NCBI GenBank assembly: GCA_037951165.1 | Contig: JBBDHG010000054.1 | Location: 5,284,001-5,348,000, forward strand | Length of the DNA stretch: 64,000 nucleotides | Direction: 5' to 3' | Source: Lophius americanus | Taxonomy: Eukaryota; Chordata; Actinopteri; Lophiiformes; Lophiidae | Part shown: positions 49,493-61,615 of the stretch, in pieces | How the letters are laid out: every line of letters begins with the position of its first letter | How positions within the stretch are numbered: the stretch's first letter is position 1 | Notes under the pieces: model-generated | Told to the model about the DNA's origin: nothing | Databases searched by the model: none | What the model saw: the letters and a program-made list of their open reading frames with translations, nothing else | Made by a program: the position numbers and the translations under genes

Positions 49493-49637
49493 GGCAGGAA
49501 TTTGATGTCAGAGCCAAATGTGTTATCAATGCCATGGGACCTTTTACAGACGCTCTGCAGAAAATGGATGATCAGAAGAACCCCGACATCTGTCAGACCA
49601 GTGCTGGGGTGCTCATCGTCAACACTGTCTATTACAG
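49493..49637 (+). pseudogene. gpd2: gpd2 relic exon C
   Basis: Acceptor tttcatag, donor ttacag|gtaact; phase-compatible with exon B. It reads QEFDVRAKCVINAMGPFTDA, then LQKMDDQKNPDICQTSAGV, then LIVNTVYY. GPD2 normally has VINATGPFTD, and HIVLPGYY or HIVMPGYY at the end; here T is M, H is L and the LPG/MPG turn is NTV. These are near-invariant positions in the family as I remember it. No following gpd2 exon was found in the next 14 kb. Confidence 0.85.
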
Positions 49638-52600
49638 GTAACTAACGGTGGGCTCCTACGTCTCTGTCACTGTCCCACTGTATCACCTGCTCCTTAGAGC
49701 TGCCAACGCATCAGTTCATTAGCCAGCGCCAGCAGAGACTCCTCAGCCTCTGTCCACAACAACCAGGCACTGACAGCGCCGTTGGTGGAGCTGGTGCTTT
49801 TAAGAAATGAGCACTACAGCTGATGATTGTCTCTGCGTCTTTCCTCTGAGATTTTTCCTCCTCACCTGTAATTTAGTGATCTCGGCCGATCAGACGCCAT
49901 TTCCTCCCGTAGAGGTTGCGGCTCTGCTCTGAGTGGATTTTTCTTCTCCTCAGCCATAACTGGAATTCTGCTCCAGTGTTGATGCATGTAATTTGTATTT
50001 GCAAAGGAGAAAAGCTACTTGTCTGACCCAGCCTTCCCCCTCAGCTCTGCCTGTGTTAAATTGAGTCAGGGCCACATGTATGTGTTTTAAACAGGACATT
50101 GTGTGCAACCTTGGTTGAGGCTGGGGTAGCAGCGGCTGGAATTGAAACCAGCTGAATTAATCTCCTGGAAACAGCACTGACAGGAGCCTGATTATGGGGT
50201 GTCCCTTCAACCAGCCCGGCCCGCTTGTGCCCTCCCCTCCCCAACAGACCAAAGGTTAATGCAGTCGTCTTGTTTGTTCCCCTCCCTATCCCTGCTCTCC
50301 CCCATGTTCCGAACATGAACACACCTCCAGTCCCGACAAACGCGCTGCTCCTGGATCCCACCAAATCATTTTCTCGTCCAGAAAGGGCGCCCAAACGCAC
50401 CCACTCACAGCGAGCCGTTGTTGTGGAGGAGTTCTTCAACTTCACCCATACTGAAGTCCACTACTTCCCAAGTACCTCAGCCAGGAGATAGAAGGTGATT
50501 CCGACCTTTGTCGTTTAGCCGGAGAAATGATGGTTGGGTTTGATTTTTGTGAATTGGCTGGTTTGATGTTTTTTGGTTTCGGTTTTCAGGAGTATCTTGT
50601 ACCAGAGTGATACAACCCACATATGGGGTCACCCTCGGTCCGGTTTTAGGCTGGACAGTCCGGATTTTAAACACTGTGTCCGTCCATCGGCGAGCGTCGA
50701 GCCGGACGCAAATATTTCCTCCCTTGTAAGATTATTATTTCATTCCTAAAAAGCAACCAGCAACTCTGATTAGGTTGAACAACAAATCAAAACAAATAAA
50801 TGTTTACTGTTGACATTTGCAGGAGAGCTCTCTAACTTCGCTGTCAGCAGCACATTGCATTGAGATAGTCTGATGATGTATCTGGTGATGCATTCAATGT
50901 CTAATCAGTCAAAAACTGTTTTGGACGATGCTCATCAACATTTGTTCCGATGTAATCTTGGAAAAAAGAATTTTGAAGAAGAAATTTGTAGGTGTATATG
51001 AATATCAAATCAATATTCGAGAAGGATTTGTGAAAAATGTTTATGCTAAAAGATTTAGATTATAGAAGATAAAAGATTTAGCCTTCTTGGTTTCCCTCCT
51101 ACATTGAAATAAGATTTCCCCCCTTTCCCAAAATATTGTCATTTAAATTGAGATTGAGGTATTTGGTGAAAAATAATGTAATAGTTCTGTCCGTATGAAT
51201 CCTGCAAAGCGTCGTATTTTTTGGTGTTATAAAAGTGGCCACCCCCTATTACCTCAGTCATAACATATACGTGACATTTCCCGAGGAGAGTTCTGCACAA
51301 ATCTCTTGAGCAAAGTCAATGTATCTTAGAATTTAGAGGGATTCTCTGGTGGGCAATCATGATAGGAAAGTGCAGAGAGTCACTGGTTCGCTGGGTAGTT
51401 CCTGATGTTAATTGATGCTTAGAACCGGGCTAAACTTTAGTTATGTAAAGTACCTGGCTTATTATGTGCCAAGGGAATCAGTGTTGCTACGTGTCACAGA
51501 AAGCAGCTTTTGTCGGCATGAACCTGTGGAGCAGAAGGTAAAGCATCGCTAGATTCTCTGCGGATTGCTGTAGATTTCCTGTCTTAGTAACACCATCTTT
51601 TCATGAAAGTGTTCCAAATTAAGTACCTTTATGCTCGTTGTACTGCAGTTAAATAAGCAAGTTATTTAGATAGCATGTTTAGCAGATATCCATTATTGCA
51701 AACAAACATAGGTACAATGTGTTGCTTTCAATTCTACACCATCTGTCTCACCTTTCAGCAAGAATAAGGACATTTTCAAAAACTTCCCTCACCACCAGTG
51801 TTGCCATCATTTTCAGTTACTCTTTAATAACTTACTGAAATTTGACAGAATTGGAAATCATCAAATTTTGTCCCATGGCTAAGTGCATCTGCAATCAGTC
51901 TTAAAGTAAAGTGTTGGTGTGAACGCTGAACATCTATGATGCTGAGGTTTATCACAACAATGACAAGATGACATTAATTCTAGGGGGGGAGGGGGGGTCG
52001 TCACTTACACTCGCGGCACTACAGACTGGACGTTTGAATCAGACCTAATTCATAACAGCCATTTATGATAATAAATACACGTCCAACAATCCCCACCACC
52101 ATCCAGCAGCTCCAGCCCAACCGCTATGATTTACAAATAGCTGATGGAGCAACCAGCTGACAGAAATAAATGAGCTAATCTGATGGCTGTGTAGGACTTC
52201 CACCAGATATTAATTCATCAGGAGGCCACAGAGTGCAGACAGATACAAATTCCCCTTTTTAATTATGTATGGGAGCTGGAAGCTGGAGACTCCTCCACGA
52301 CCAGGACTGTTGCTCAGCGCAACTTTATGAACCTTTGATTCCATCTTTATTTTGTTTTCTTTTAGATAAAACACGTCCCTCCTGTTTTCCCCTAACACTC
52401 CAGACGAAATAGATTTTTTCCCCCCTTAATAGCAATGCTTTTATATGAGACATTTGATAATGAACGAGTGGAAAAATAACCTCTGTCACATTAAATTATA
52501 TTGTTTTCGATTTGCAATTTTTATGAGGCTTTCCTGGAGCCTGTTTGATGTATTTTGTTCCCACTTGGAGTCTCGAATGGCCCTTGCCGACTGGCAGGCT

Positions 52601-55555
52601 TGTCAAAATCCGCGAGGCTTTATTGAATGAGTGACCGGTGGGTATCTAAACAGAATACAGGGCTATTGATTTTGGAGAAGTGGTCTAATTGTTTCTCCTA
52701 GACAAGGGCTAGTCCTGATTATTTGATTGATTAGCTTGATACCAGTCTGCCTCCTCATCCTCCTCCTCCCCTGGCCAGTTAATAGCACTGTAATCCCAAT
52801 ACACTTCTGTATTTCTAATCCATCATCATTATCATGGCTGTACTCGGCTCAAGATTAGTCCAGGAGGGAGTTTTTTTTTTCTTTGCATTCCTCAATATTA
52901 GCTCGGCCTTCTGTGTGCTAAAGGATAAAAGTGAGTAAAAGTTGACTGATACAATTTATTTGATCAGGTTCAGGGGAGGAACTGTGAGACATTTATAGAC
53001 ACAGATGACAGAAAGATGGATAGATAGTAACAAGTGTGAGGCGACTAAGTGAAGATACTCTGTTCCGGTAGACAACATCTACTACAAGTCAGAAGGACCT
53101 CTTATACAATGGACTCGTTTACATTCTTTTAAAGCTATCGTCTCTAGCTACATCATAGACTCTACGTAAAAAGTTCATCAATTTCAAGATGATTGCACAT
53201 TATTATAGAATAAACAGGTGGCGAACTTCTTTGATACCTGACCACCTAATAGTGGGATAGCGAACTTCATCTGGCTCCAACAGAGTGTCAGTTCTAAAAA
53301 ATGTTCAATGTCTTCAGTTTTGCGTTATTTGTGTTAGCATGCCAAGATGGTACCTTGATGTATTTTAATCACTATCAAATGGCATTCCTTTTCATTAGGG
53401 CATAGTGTGCTGTTGGTGAGAACTACGAGCCACTTCCTGTTTCTCAAAACAGTCTGCATAAATAACTGCAACAGTTATTTATGCGGTTGGTCTCTGTCAA
53501 ACAAAAACTTTGGTTTGAAATATGTATTTTGTGTTCATGTTAAATTTTGTTTGAAGACAGTCAATAGATACAACAATAGAAGAAACCAGGAGGGGGTCAA
53601 ATATTCTTTTACTTTAAATATATTTTGTAAAATATTTGGTTGATTGTATTGATTATGCTTTAAATGCTATATCTTATTTGTATCCCTTTTTATTGTTGTG
53701 TAGGTACATGAGGATATGAGTGCGGCGACCGTCACTGACAGCGATAGACGGTAAGACAGAGAGAGGGTTGTTGGGGATATGTCACAATGCTTCTCCAGTT
53801 CAAACCTCAGACTGCATCTGGCTTCAGGCAGCGTGGCCACGGACGGCAGGGTGACATGTGGCGTATGTCTGGGCGAGACCCTGGTAAGAGTCCTGTAGTC
53901 ACAAAATGAGCAGAGAGAGCCTGAAGCCTGAGAAAAAAAGAGAACAGAGGGAGGTGGATGAGAGCGCCGGGGATTTAAGTGGAACGTGATGGGGCGAGAA
54001 GCCGTGACTGGCACGGTCCACGTGGTCCTCGTCCTTGCCTGTGGTAGTGCCCGGACCGGGGTCTTCACTCATTTGTCTAAGAATGTGGAAAGAGGGCGAT
54101 GGGGGAGTGTGAAGAACGGTCATACCAGAGGGGTTTGTCAGATTGTGTGGAGGTGACACCTCAGAAGACCTCCTGGCCCCCACAGTGGACAGCCAGTGTC
54201 TACCCCAATCCTCCCCTTAAGGGAAAAGGGTCTCAATGACTTCTCGCAGTCACAGCAGAGTCCCTGCATGTCTAGTAGGGGATCTCTACTCCACTGTACT
54301 CAGTTTGACTCTGCACAGACTGGAGTGGCATGTTTAAAGGCTCTCTTTGTTCAGCTCTCTGCAGCCTGCAGTGGACTTTCTTTACTGTTTCATGTGGTGA
54401 AATCTTTCCACACCACACAACAGTTCCCATTCCCCAACCATGAGTCAGCTGAACAAAGGAGGCATCAGTACGGCATTATCTGCTTCTGGAATTAAAGAAT
54501 GAAAAACTCCATTTTCTCTAAATATTTCCACTCCAGTCTTACAGCCCCAACATCGAAAGGAACATCTCCACCAAAATCCTACCATTGTCTGAGTTTTACA
54601 GTGCACTGACTTGTAAGTGAAGGGGATTAAGTGTGGGATGAATCTTTTCATCCATCAAAATAATCAATTGGACCATTGAAGCCATTCTGCCAGGTCCTTC
54701 AAGTTTAACGCCGCTCTGGAGAGATTGTTTATCATGCCTAACTTTCATTTTGACTACTATAAATGGGTATTGTCTTCATCTACATGCTTTTTATTGCCAG
54801 TCTGAGGCCTCCTGCTCCCCAGCTACTCCACCGTCATGAATGTTTAAAAAATGCCCTTTGATAATGAGTTTGTCATTGTTTTATTCAGAAATATCAACCA
54901 GCCCATTATAGTTGCAGGTATTTTTCCAATCAATACACAATAGCGTATTAATATTTAATCTTTATATGTCACTATGATTTGAGGGAAAAGTGCATCGTTG
55001 AGAAACAGCAGCTGGAGTTCATTTATTTTCCTGCTGTGGCTGTGAAATAGAGGGACTCACTTCGGGGTGTGCACACACAAACGCTGCATTTACCTGTGGG
55101 ATGTGTGCCAGATAACGTACTCCATTGGGGTCCATATGTTTGTGATTTCCAGGGTGCCTTTTCCTGCTGTCTTTGTCCAAGACAGGAGCTGTCACGATAC
55201 CCAAGGGTGTTTTTTGGTCACACAGTCATAAAGCCTAACTACAAGGACACTGTGAGTATTCAGAAAAACTATTTCCATGGCAATGAACTGGTTCAATCCT
55301 GAAAACATGTTGTACTTTTAAATCACAAGAATTATTGGTGGATAATTTAACCACAATTATTTGTTGAGGCACATTTCAAAATGAGAGTTCACTTCCAGCA
55401 CACTGACACAATAGAGGACAACCTCACAGTCCACCTACTGAAGACACTCTGAGTTAACAGTTAATCTTTGTTACAGTACTAGAAATCGTTCTTGTAATGT
55501 TGACTATATTCATCCAGATGTGATAAATTCCATTGTGCGTCTAGATTTAAATGTA
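49638..55555. other. Intergenic sequence after the last gpd2 exon found
   Basis: No sign of the gpd2 segments GLLDPATSDGRVIFF, GTTDTPTDVTHH or GGKWTTYRSMAE that should follow. A G-rich run lies at about 51,983-52,000. Open frames at 50,056-50,491 and 53,667-54,183 occur on both strands in GC-richer DNA without known domains. Confidence 0.5.
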
Positions 55556-55559
55556 CAGT

Positions 55560-56560
55560 TTTATCAAAAAGTGTTGACAACCCTACTTATTTTTTTTGTG
55601 TTTATCTGTGGTGGAATTTGGCTCTTCTTTGCTGAACTACTCAAGTGCAGCCGCACTGGTTTGTGAGCAAGAACTTCTCTTTCCAGCCCTCGCTACAGCC
55701 TCTCGCCATTCTAAAATTTAAACTCTCTTCCTTCGGGAGCCATTAAAGGTGAACTTTGTGAAGCCTTTGTTTAAAACAGAACCCAAAAACAGACATGGTA
55801 AAGTGAACAAAAAGAAGTTTTAATGACAAAATCAGGCATGGAGAATATTAACAAAGAATGTCTCATAGATGAATACAAAACAGCTTTTGCAAATCAGATC
55901 CAAACAAATGAGATGACCGAAAGAACAAACTTATTAAGTTAATTAACTTAACATGGGAACACAAGGAATATCCCTGGAAATTGGAAGAGATCCAGAGGAA
56001 AGTGAGAAATGCAGGAGGTCTCACAAAGACAAAACAGACGAACTGACAAGGGAAGAGAAGAAGACCCTGACTTAAACACAGAGTTTGGGGAGAGGAGAGA
56101 ACACTCTCTGGAGGAAATGCATAACAAAGACAGGAAGTGTGAAACATCAATAACACAAGCTTTCAAAACAAAACAGGAAATACCTAACAGAAAACAAATG
56201 TCTTGCTGCTCAGTTGCACTTCGGCTTCCAATCACTGAATGATGACCTGACATTCTCCTTTAGACTTTACTGGTAGAGCAAGAATTCATGTTTCTCAACA
56301 TCACACTGCCAACTCCCTGCTTGACAGTAGGTATCTTCTTTTTTTCCCTGCAATGCTGTGTTTGGTTTATTGCAGACATAATGGGACCCTGTCTTCAAAA
56401 CAGTTTGCAACTTTGCACAAATTAGTCCGGAAAGTATTCTTGAAAAAGCTCTCAGGATCAACGAGTTGTGTTGTGGCAAACATAAACATTAGCCTTTATG
56501 TTGTTCTGGGTCAGCTGTCGTCGCTACAAGACTACTTCTTCATTCTGGTAATGATTAGTT
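55560..56560 (-). mobile_element. Decayed Tc1-like transposon with a nested insertion
   Basis: On the minus strand, 56,560 down to 56,225 follows a Tc1-like transposase gene: words for the segment ending in a stretch like LTQNNIKA (56,485-56,520), the segment around 56,430-56,450, then the region before the catalytic strand (56,350-56,395), and ctggtagagcaagaattcat near 56,270. The element resumes at 55,745-55,560 with the agcaagaacttctc and gaatttggctcttctttg pieces of the same family. About 475 bp of unrelated sequence separates the halves. No open transposase frame remains. Confidence 0.65.
55746..56220. mobile_element. Repeat inserted into the Tc1 relic
   Basis: Starts acagaacccaaaaacagac-like, continues gttttaatgacaaaatcagg, then A/G-rich sequence with gggaacacaaggaata, acttaaacacagagt, aagacaggaagtgtgaaac and acaaaacaggaaatac. 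That order of words is familiar from a common non-autonomous fish repeat. It is not part of Tc1 elements, so it arrived later. No coding frame or clear target duplication seen. Confidence 0.5.
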
Positions 56561-56564
56561 AGAT

Positions 56565-58685
56565 GATCAGTCTGGGTGCATCTAGCTACCAGCCTTTATT
56601 GCTGATGATTGGCAGTCTGTTTGTTTTTTGTTCGGAGGGGCAAATATCTTCACCCAGGTACAGTTGCTATTGGACAACCATTTTGGTTTGATCAATACGA
56701 TTATCATTTAAAACTCGTATTTTTAATATCTGTCAATGTGAAAACAAATGTATGGAGCTGCCGACCGTAATTTACAGAGACGCGAAATCAACGCATGACT
56801 TTCACCCTCGGGACAGGCAATCACATTCTATGAGAAAGCAAAAACACGCCATTGATTTTCTTTTTTCCCCAAAACCCAACCCTGTAGCTTATTTGCCTAA
56901 ATGTGACAAAGGTGTCAACACATTCTTATTGTTCTGGTTTGTGTGTGCATTCCCACTCGGCACATATAGTGGACAAATATTGGTTTTATATTTGCTTAGT
57001 TATCCCTATCAGTCATTCCATCATATCACCCTTCGGTGGCATTCTATATTATACGTTACGTGGTGAAACAAAAAGCTTCGAATTTGATGACACATCCTGT
57101 TTTTGTTCCATCTTTGTGGCAACAATCAACAATAGTTCCTACTTAGAATTTAAAGCCTTAATACTTCCAGGGAATAACTGGGGCAATGAGGCTTTCAGGA
57201 ACGGCTACATTAATAGAAAAAATTAATATTAGACCAGCTGGAAGCTGTGTGTTTATGACCAAAAACTACCGCTGAGGGTATTTAAAGTGCATCATTGCTT
57301 CAATTTTGGTTTCGAAGAAGAGTTGAATAAGATATATCAGTCTTTGACATCAAAAAACTGTAGTTATTGGAGTCAGTCGGTTAGCAATTTTTCATGGGAA
57401 TTGTTCGTTCAATCAATCTGTAAGCCAAAATCATAAGAACCCAGACCAATTTATCCTTAAATGAAAATAGCACCCATTACGTAAATTCTCTTTTTTTTTC
57501 CCCCCATTCAATTAGGAATACAAATTTCCCTTATTAATTTGCAGATCCGCAACATATGACAAACTTCTTTAAATTTAGTTTAAATTGGAATTACATTATT
57601 GTGTTTAGTACATGCAACATAATTTAGTTCATTACATCATTTTTTTTATGTTGAAAGAACTTAATAGTTGCATCTTTGACAATTAAAAACCAATTTTGGG
57701 TCACATGATTGTGTTTAATAAATACTGCTTACTTGTGTTAAGTCTATGCAACATATCTGCGTTCAGTAATTAAAATATAACATTGTTTATGAAATTTAAT
57801 ATAACTATGATGTTGCACTTCATTTTCTTTACTGGAATTTGATTAAAAGCATCCATTTGTAACCTTTTTCAGTATTATTGAACTAACTTTGTTGGATGGG
57901 TTAATAATTAAGTGAATTAAATTATTATTTTCTGATAGTGTGAGAATACAAGAATATCCATGAAACTTTGATTGATAGAAAATATGCTACCAGAACTTAT
58001 TCAAGCTGAAAAATGACACTTCAGGAGATGGAAATAAAAGGACAAAAATGTATGAGAAACTTTTTGTAGCTTTTTTTAGTGGTTTGTGACACTGGAGTTG
58101 TCATTGTTTCTTAGGGGTAGTAGTATTGTAACTGAAAAAAAAGCAGAAAAGTTTCTAGAAGGGACAAATATGAAACTTTGACATTGATCAGGTGTTTTAC
58201 CTGCAACATAGATGAAACGTATCATCAGAACCGTCCACGCCCATTACACTTAAGATCAACGGTTTTAGAACCTGCAACCCACAAGCGGAGAGAGTTGCTG
58301 CTCCCGGCGACTTTGGTGTGAATGAATTTTAACCCTTTGTTTGTGAGAAATAGGGAAAGAAAGCATAATCTATGATCCCAATGTTTCTGGAATGTTTAAA
58401 AAGGTCAATATGCTGATATTTTTGACAGCGCTTGACCTTTGGCGAAAAAAAGTAACAAAACCATTGGAATTGAAATAACTTCTTTGTTTAGTTCTGGCAC
58501 ATAATGTATCACAGTCAAAGCGTGCCGTCTCCCTGCCGCATCTGCCTATGAGTGACTGGACTGTTAATCCGTTGTATTGATCTAATATCAAAAGGTGCTA
58601 TTTAAATGCAGCATAACTCCCCAGGAGCCAAGATCTGTCAGTAGGGTCTGGCTGAATAACTAAAGCCCGTTTTGTCTGTCACTAC
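56565..58685. other. Intergenic sequence, partly repeat-like
   Basis: 57,640-57,930 is AT-rich and shares ttaatagttgcatctttg-type words with 16,538-16,560. Two NR4A octamers in opposite orientation lie at 58,400-58,407 and 58,433-58,440, 25 bases apart. The open frames at 56,752-57,226 have no known domain. Confidence 0.4.
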
Positions 58686-58691
58686 GACCAG

Positions 58692-58814
58692 GTGGCTCAA
58701 CATCTGGCTTCCACCTGCAGAGGCAGGGCCCTACAAGGTGGTCATTGAGGCCAAACATCAGTCGGTTCATTTATGGCGCAGATATCCCAAAGCGATTCAC
58801 AACATTAAACAGGT
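58692..58814 (+). other. Unassigned exon-like segment
   Basis: A pyrimidine-rich acceptor (tttgtctgtcactacgaccag) precedes 123 bases and the donor aaacag|gtatga follows. In one frame it reads WLNIWLPPAEAGPYKVVIEA, then KHQSVHLWRR, ending HNIKQ, without a stop. It does not match GPD2. The LPPAEAGPYKVVIEA part faintly recalls beta-sandwich domains such as MAM, but I cannot assign it. No partner exons were found. It may be chance. Confidence 0.25.
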
Positions 58815-59639
58815 ATGAAAATAATGGAAAAAATATATAATCAAAAATCAGTTTAAAGCAAGGTGTAATAATGATCAGATTAATTATTGATAATATTAGT
58901 GATTGTTGTTTATGATTAATAGCCGTTGCAGGATCCTCTATTCTAGTGAAGAAAGATGATCACCGTGTATCCAATGTTTCTATTATCCTGCCTGTTTTGG
59001 GTTCTAGACATTCCAACTTAATTTCGGTATTATTCAGAAGATGCTTCTAAATGCAGCTCCCAGCATGGGTTTGAAAATGCTTATTGTTATTGGTCAATGA
59101 GATGTATGGTTATTAAATAGATTTCTTGCATTCTTTATTGGTAACTGGACATCTGATTTTCAATGCAGCAACCTGTAGAGTACCCTGATTGTTATAATAT
59201 CAAAATATATCATTTTGAGTAGGATTGATACACAGCTCTGAGATGGCTTTGAAATTTTCAATTGCCGCCAGGTGCCAAGGTAATGAGACAGGTTGAGGTG
59301 TGACTTAACCTGTAAGTTGTTATAATGTTGTGTCTGTTTCAATACAATGTTGATGGGCTCCCACAAGATTGCATTCTCATTGTTGGATGGTACCTACTGA
59401 TAGACATGTGGTATAATGCTTTTACGTATTTTTATTTTATTTTTTCTCGATTAAAAAGAAAAGGCTGTTACTTTACCAGATGCTTCCTCTGTAACTCCCT
59501 GATTGAAAAGAATTAAGTAAGTGGCCGAGTGGGCACTTGGATACATTTTGGCCTGGCATTCCCCCTTTAAGCAGCCCCTCAACACAATCAGTGTCCAATC
59601 ATTTTATGAATTATGGCATGTTAAAGTTGATAAGCCAGT

Positions 59640-59775
59640 GTACCTGTAGTACCGGTCCCGAGCGCACATAAATGGGGAGAGTGCTGCGTCAGGAAGGGCA
59701 TCCAGAGTAAAACCTGTGCCGGATCGAGGTGATCCGTTGTGGCGATCCCTAAAGGAAGAAAGAAGAAGACATTTT
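59640..59775 (+). repeat. LINE/SINE-type 3' tail repeat
   Basis: The phrases agtaccggtcccgag, ataaatggggagagt, gcgtcaggaagggcatcc, gtaaaacctgtgccggatc, gtggcgatccc and the agaagaaga end form the known word order of a widespread teleost repeat that ends a non-LTR element. The small minus-strand frames over it are artefacts. Confidence 0.65.
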
Positions 59776-61282
59776 TGATTTGAAACTTGAGACCATGAAA
59801 GATAATCAGTAAGGGGATCAACACCCCTTTCTTCCAAACATTTCCCAGATCAAGCCATATCTGAAACATTTTAGTTTGCAAAGAATCTTGTCTCAGAAGG
59901 CTCTCAGGCTCACACTGGGGCCTCAGGTTCAGTGGAAGCCAGAGTCCTGCTGTATTGGAGATTCCCAGTATGCAGAGCCAGAGCCATTGTGGCAGACACT
60001 ACTGGGCTTCCTGAGCATGCAGGCAGCAGGGGAGGCTTTTCCTTGAATTGTGACGCTCATGGCGAAGCGTGTGAACTAAAGTGAGCAGAAAGCTCAGGTT
60101 AAATTTTTCAGAACGGACTGACTGAATATTGAACACTAAAACGACTCAAATACGTAAAATATGTTTTTTTTCTTTCTGCCTGCTGTTTTGTATTACTGTC
60201 CAATTAGAACGGCTGATTTGACCGCAGCAATGATACTGGACTGGAAGTAATCCCACTACACTTCTCACCAACCAGCTATTTCAATTCCGGCACTGCTATT
60301 TCCACACATGCATTTGATTGACCTCACATTAACCCAGATACATTTGATCTTTAAGAGCCATAAATTGGCTTTTGTCATTACCATAGGTTAATTACTAGGA
60401 TTTGCTCTGTACCATTGCGACACACAGATTGCAATAATAAGCGCCACACAAAAGCCATTCACGCTGCCTGCATGAGCACTAAATAGGCATTGTTTTGATC
60501 TTTCTTTTCCTGTGGGGACTTTTTGTTTGTATTGGTCTATTTTTAGCAACCTACCTAGTAATACTTTTGATGCAGTTTGATTTTGCTGACTTAAGTCGAA
60601 ACCAAGCCCTTCCTGTCATTCTCTCCGTAATAAGTCATCTGACGTGCAACTTAGCACGGCACCTATATGAAAAAACAAAACAAAAACATTCTTTAATTAA
60701 GAACTAATAAGTATGCATTGTGAATTACATTTCTAATTTCATTGTTTTTTAAACGCATGTTGGTAAATTTCCAGATTATTCAAAATAAAAAAGTGAATGA
60801 TATGTCCAAGTTTGTCTTTAACTGTGAGACCATGTTTTGGTACAGAACGCTGCACAAAGTCAGCTATTCTGAACACTAAAAAAAATCCTTTATCGCATTA
60901 ATGTCCTCAACAACAAATAAAAATATTAAGCTATGGAAATATTATTGCTCTTCTATAATTTTCTTATTTCTTTTGGGGAATCTACGACACTATACATTGA
61001 CAATAAATAGACAAATTTTAGGTCAAACTTTTTATTAAACAGTAAAAAACACTAGACTTATGAAATTTTGCCTTTCATGGAAAATAGTCCATTTTAATTT
61101 GATAAGCGTAACCTTTTTGTAAAACATGTTTTTTGAAAACTACTTGACCCGTAGCAGAATTTTTTGATTTTATCGAATCAAATAATTGTATTTAACCGTC
61201 ACATGTTTTAATATGCTTCAATATTCCAATAAGAATTACTTACAGAATAGGACTTTCTTTAAGCCTCATCCCTTTTTTTTTA
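59776..61282. other. Intergenic sequence, no gene supported
   Basis: 59,880-60,460 is of mixed composition; 60,700-61,260 is very AT-rich. No exon-like pattern found. Confidence 0.45.
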
Positions 61283-61335
61283 GCCGTGGCGTCCCCCAGG
61301 GTTCCATCCTTGGCCCCTTACTCTTTAGTACTGCC
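61283..61335 (+). mobile_element. LINE reverse transcriptase scrap
   Basis: The plus strand codes SRGVPQGSILGPLLFS, the GVPQGSILGPLLF motif of non-LTR reverse transcriptases. Sequence on either side does not continue the domain, so only about 50 bases of the element are recognisable. Confidence 0.65.
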
Positions 61336-61435
61336 ACTTTGATTCAATTTGGGGGTGAAATTTCAACATTGTTGAACGTTTTAAATCACATGCTCTGCTT
61401 CACTCCCTACCTTTGGTTTGTAAGTTTTCCACTTT

Positions 61436-61609
61436 GCTTTCACACCAAAACCATAACTGGGTTCAATTGCAAGCAAAGCGAGACCCCAGTTCGCTTGTTT
61501 GGTTTGCACCAGAGTTTGAATGAGTTTTGACACCTACCCAAACATTCTGAAACATCTGAAAACAAATCAAGGTTGGTTTAAGTGGACCAAACAGCTGTGG
61601 TGTGAAAGC
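61436..61609. repeat. Small inverted-repeat element (MITE-like)
   Basis: GCTTTCACACCA (61,436-61,447) is repeated as the exact reverse complement TGGTGTGAAAGC (61,598-61,609). The inside has further inverted words (aactgggtt, accccagttcg). The end sequence, gtgtgaaagcgacct, resembles ends of fish hAT-like short elements. About 174 bp long. Confidence 0.5.
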
Positions 61610-61615
61610 GACCTA

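Larger units (their letters stand above)
42299..49637 (+). pseudogene. gpd2: gpd2 relic: three isolated exons of mitochondrial glycerol-3-phosphate dehydrogenase
   Basis: GPD2 is the FAD-dependent enzyme on the outer face of the inner mitochondrial membrane that oxidises glycerol-3-phosphate to dihydroxyacetone phosphate and passes electrons to ubiquinone. Three exons with working splice sites match it (42,299-42,424; 48,360-48,524; 49,493-49,637), together about 145 of some 727 residues. Not found: the exons with the mitochondrial leader and GGGATG FAD motif, about 90 residues between the first two survivors, and everything after 49,637 (rest of the catalytic domain, EF-hands). The first survivor ends in phase 0 and the next starts mid-codon, so direct joining reaches TGA after seven codons. 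Order and head-to-head orientation to nr4a2 match mammals. A distant or mis-assembled remainder cannot be excluded. Confidence 0.75.

Noticed and set aside
61186..61530. 114-codon plus-strand frame as a gene
   Set aside because: Combines a LINE scrap with a MITE-like element.
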